Shown here piece by piece: positions 26,668-28,476 of a DNA stretch of 28,476 nucleotides. Source of the DNA: MW101C3 sp943367595. Its GTDB lineage: Bacteria; Cyanobacteriota; Cyanobacteriia; PCC-6307; Cyanobiaceae. The DNA is taken from the NCBI GenBank assembly GCA_943367595.1, contig CALRJS020000043.1, positions 1-28,476 on the forward strand, written 5' to 3'. Made by a program: the position numbers and the translations under genes. Every line of letters starts with the position of its first letter. Positions within the stretch are counted from its first letter, which is position 1. The notes under the pieces were generated by a model that had not been told where the DNA came from, ran no database searches, and worked only from the letters and a program-made list of their open reading frames with translations.

Positions 26668-27591
26668 ATGCCTGAACCACTGCAACTGCGGGTTGTGATC
26701 CCCCATTTCTTCCATGAGGGCGCGAGCGAATCTAGTGGCGGCTACGGCTCAGGGCGGCGCGGTAATCGCCTGCCTCGCAGCCTGGCGTTGTCTCGCTGCC
26801 TCGGCAGCGTGCTCGGACTCAATCGCGCCCAGTACGATTGGATTCTCAACATTGCCGAGCACCAACTGGAACTCACTCCGGCTTCGGCACTGGCGGGGCT
26901 GCCGGCTCTGCAGGTGGAACTGCACCTGTTCGTGTGCGGCGAACACTGGCTGCAGGAAGTAGTAGAGCTGTTTGCACCACGGCTCCAGTTGCACAAGCTG
27001 GATCTTGAGGATCCACGCCAACTGCCACTGGCGGCCGCGCGCCAATTGCTAGATATAGCTCCTGCCACTGATCTGAACCTCTATATGGAGGATGATCTGG
27101 TGATCCAAGATCCACGCTTTGCCGACAAGCTGTGCTGGTTCAGCCAGCGCACAGAGCACCGCTTTGTATTGATGCCCCATCGGCTTGAACAAACGGTGGC
27201 CAATGCTCCCCAGCGCCTGTTCGTGGATGGACCGATCAAGCAGGAGGGCCAGGCCGAAGCCGTTTGGGCGAGCGATGAAACGGTGGTAGCCACAGGTCGC
27301 TTTTGGGACGGCCAGGAGCTGACCTTTGTCAAAGCCTCTAATCCCCATTCTGGCAGCTTCTTCTTGAGCGCACCCCAGGTGGAGCAACTGCGCGACGCCC
27401 CCTGGCCGCCGGCGCCGTTTGTTGGCCCCCTGGAAACCGCTGCTACCGGCACGGTGCTAGGCCACTTCCCCGTGCTTAAGCCGAGCTGGGCCTGCCGTGA
27501 CTTTCTCTCGCTAGAGCACGGCAATCCCTCTTTCCTGCGACTTATTGGAGAGCTGCCACGCAATGACCAAGCCGCTAGAGGTTTGCCATGA
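26668..27591 (+). CDS. Uncharacterised protein with EDD motif, possible glycosyltransferase
   Basis: 307 residues from ATG 26668 (M-P-E-P-L-Q-L-R-V-V-I-P). No family is recognised with certainty. The first strand RVVIPHFFHEG (8-18) and the metal-site-like LNLYMEDDLVIQDP (136-149) after a hydrophobic core suggest a GT-A type nucleotide-sugar enzyme. NPHSGSFFLS (225-234), PLETAATG (254-261) and LEHGNPSFLRL (282-292) look like conserved active-site segments. There is no signal peptide or membrane helix. The frame is open upstream to 26602, but that part is not conserved-looking. It sits at the right border of the polysaccharide island, so a role in the same pathway is inferred from context only. 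Confidence 0.7.
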   Translation: MPEPLQLRVVIPHFFHEGASESSGGYGSGRRGNRLPRSLALSRCLGSVLGLNRAQYDWILNIAEHQLELTPASALAGLPALQVELHLFVCGEHWLQEVVELFAPRLQLHKLDLEDPRQLPLAAARQLLDIAPATDLNLYMEDDLVIQDPRFADKLCWFSQRTEHRFVLMPHRLEQTVANAPQRLFVDGPIKQEGQAEAVWASDETVVATGRFWDGQELTFVKASNPHSGSFFLSAPQVEQLRDAPWPPAPFVGPLETAATGTVLGHFPVLKPSWACRDFLSLEHGNPSFLRLIGELPRNDQAARGLP

Positions 27592-28354
27592 GAGCCTTGG
27601 GCATGCCAAGGCGGCCTGAGGGAATAAAGGATGCGATGGAATAAATGAGATAAGGCAGTCACACTGAAGCCACTGGTCTTTCTGAAAGGCATTTTAGAAG
27701 CTCAACAAGCCGTTCGATAGCGCGGAAAGCCCGGTTTCAATCAGCCAACCAGGCCTTTCAGTGAATCAACAAGGTCGCAAGGACGAGCGAAGAAACTCTG
27801 CACAATTCCCAGACGAGTTTCCAGCTCACAGTCGATCGATTCGCGTCATTCCATTGGAATCGCTCCGCCTAGTGATTAACAAGGTGCATACTCCCTGAAG
27901 GGCCCAAGAGCAATACCGGCTGCAAGTGAGTGGGCCTGCCAATCTATTTCTACACGCTGGCTCTCAAGAAGCCAGTGCACTGCAAAGTCGAAGAGACTGA
28001 GCAGCAAGCAAATCACAGGCCTGTCCCTTGAGGGGATTGTTGATTACAGCATGAAAAATGATAATCTCGACATCATCACTGCGACCTCATCAGAGAGCGA
28101 CTCTGCGGAGAAGAAGAAAAGAAGAAGAAGCTGGGGTGCTCATCAGGCCACCTGAAGCCTAACGCTGAGACGAAGAACGCCAAGCCCGAGAGACTAGATC
28201 ATTAAATCGACTCTGCTGGAAATAGCAAAGCAGCGCAATCGCCGAGCAGCAAAGACGAAACCCAAGGTAGGGCGTACCGTTCCGAAAGGCTGTAAAATGA
28301 ATCCAAACTAGTTGCGGCAGGAGGGCCCAGGGGCAGGGCTGACTGAAAGTTGTC
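27592..28354. other. Gene-poor, AT-richer region at the island edge
   Basis: About 760 bases without a gene I can support. It is visibly less GC-rich than Part A. A 34-codon plus-strand frame (28051-28155) starts MKNDNLDIITATSS and ends in a Lys/Arg-rich KKKRRR stretch. It lacks a Shine-Dalgarno at useful distance and is not called. A purine tract (GAAGAAGAAAAGAAG-like) covers about 28108-28131. Another minus-strand frame at 28159-28410 overlaps the transposase tail in a different frame and looks spurious. Confidence 0.5.
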
Positions 28355-28476
28355 TTATTCCGTCTCTGCAGCGCTGATTCCGACCCAGCCGAGCATTCGG
28401 CTGATGTCATGCGCCACGGCCATCAGACCAGCACGGACTGAGCGAAAGCCGTTGCAGCGCAACAGGTTCAGGGCCA
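28355..28476 (-). CDS. Transposase C-terminal fragment (runs off the right edge)
   Basis: The minus strand is open from the right edge to a TAA at 28355-28357 and encodes the last 40 residues: ALNLLRCNGFRSVRAGLMA, then VAHDISRMLGWVG. The ALNLLR...G-R-S-R-AGLMAVAHDI wording is that of the C-terminal end of DDE transposases of the IS4/IS5-like groups. The catalytic core is outside the window, so the IS family and whether the gene is intact cannot be told. I could not define a terminal inverted repeat in the adjoining 28150-28350 region. Confidence 0.65.
   Translation of the reverse strand, partial: ALNLLRCNGFRSVRAGLMAVAHDISRMLGWVGISAAETE

Noticed and set aside
28051..28155. 34-codon frame ending in a Lys/Arg-rich tail
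   Set aside because: No Shine-Dalgarno at a useful distance, very short, and it lies in decayed-looking DNA.
28159..28410. 83-codon minus-strand frame overlapping the transposase tail
   Set aside because: It runs in a different frame from the recognisable transposase C-terminus and has no family features.

Overview
The window looks like a chromosomal segment of a GC-rich picocyanobacterium of the Synechococcus/Cyanobium type. This is an inference, not a measured taxonomy. It rests on the wording of the proteins (a cyanobacterial-style RpoD-family sigma N-terminus, GyrB, SecA without a C-terminal zinc motif, IF-3, a GntR regulator overlapping cysE), the high GC of the housekeeping part, frequent GTG/TTG starts without strong Shine-Dalgarno sites, and at least two perfect HIP1 palindromes (GCGATCGC at 9072-9079 and 10353-10360).

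Part A, about 1-13920, is ordinary housekeeping. It begins with the 5' end of a minus-strand sigma factor gene. A Mg2+ transporter (mgtE) and a glutathione-peroxidase-like gene are divergent from each other. A compact minus-strand operon follows, reading gyrB, a small secreted SH3-like protein, crcB and crcB, with every junction overlapping by 1-8 bases. Then come miaA and infC (plus), a degenerate tandem repeat, a dienelactone-hydrolase-like gene (minus), a GntR-type regulator overlapping cysE by an ATGA (plus), paired hairpins, and secA (minus).

Part B, about 14540-27591, is a cell-surface polysaccharide island that is visibly less GC-rich in places. It has two plus-strand glycosyltransferases (GT2 with a coiled-coil tail, then GT4). 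A six-gene minus-strand operon runs from 24131 down to 17142: sulfotransferase, sulfotransferase-GT2 fusion, GT4, ABC ATPase (Wzt-like), ABC-2 permease (Wzm-like), GT4. A third sulfotransferase is divergent from that operon, and a further GT4 and an uncharacterised EDD-motif protein lie on the right. Together these suggest a glycan assembled by several glycosyltransferases, sulfated by up to three PAPS-dependent sulfotransferase domains, and exported by a Wzm/Wzt-type ABC transporter. The product and its structure cannot be read from the sequence.

Part C, about 27592-28476, is a gene-poor, AT-richer stretch. It ends in the C-terminal 40 codons of a transposase running off the right edge, which fits a mobile or decayed island border.

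The best candidate for something under-described is the sulfotransferase/ABC-export cluster, especially the 819-residue sulfotransferase-GT2 fusion with a large unrecognised central region.
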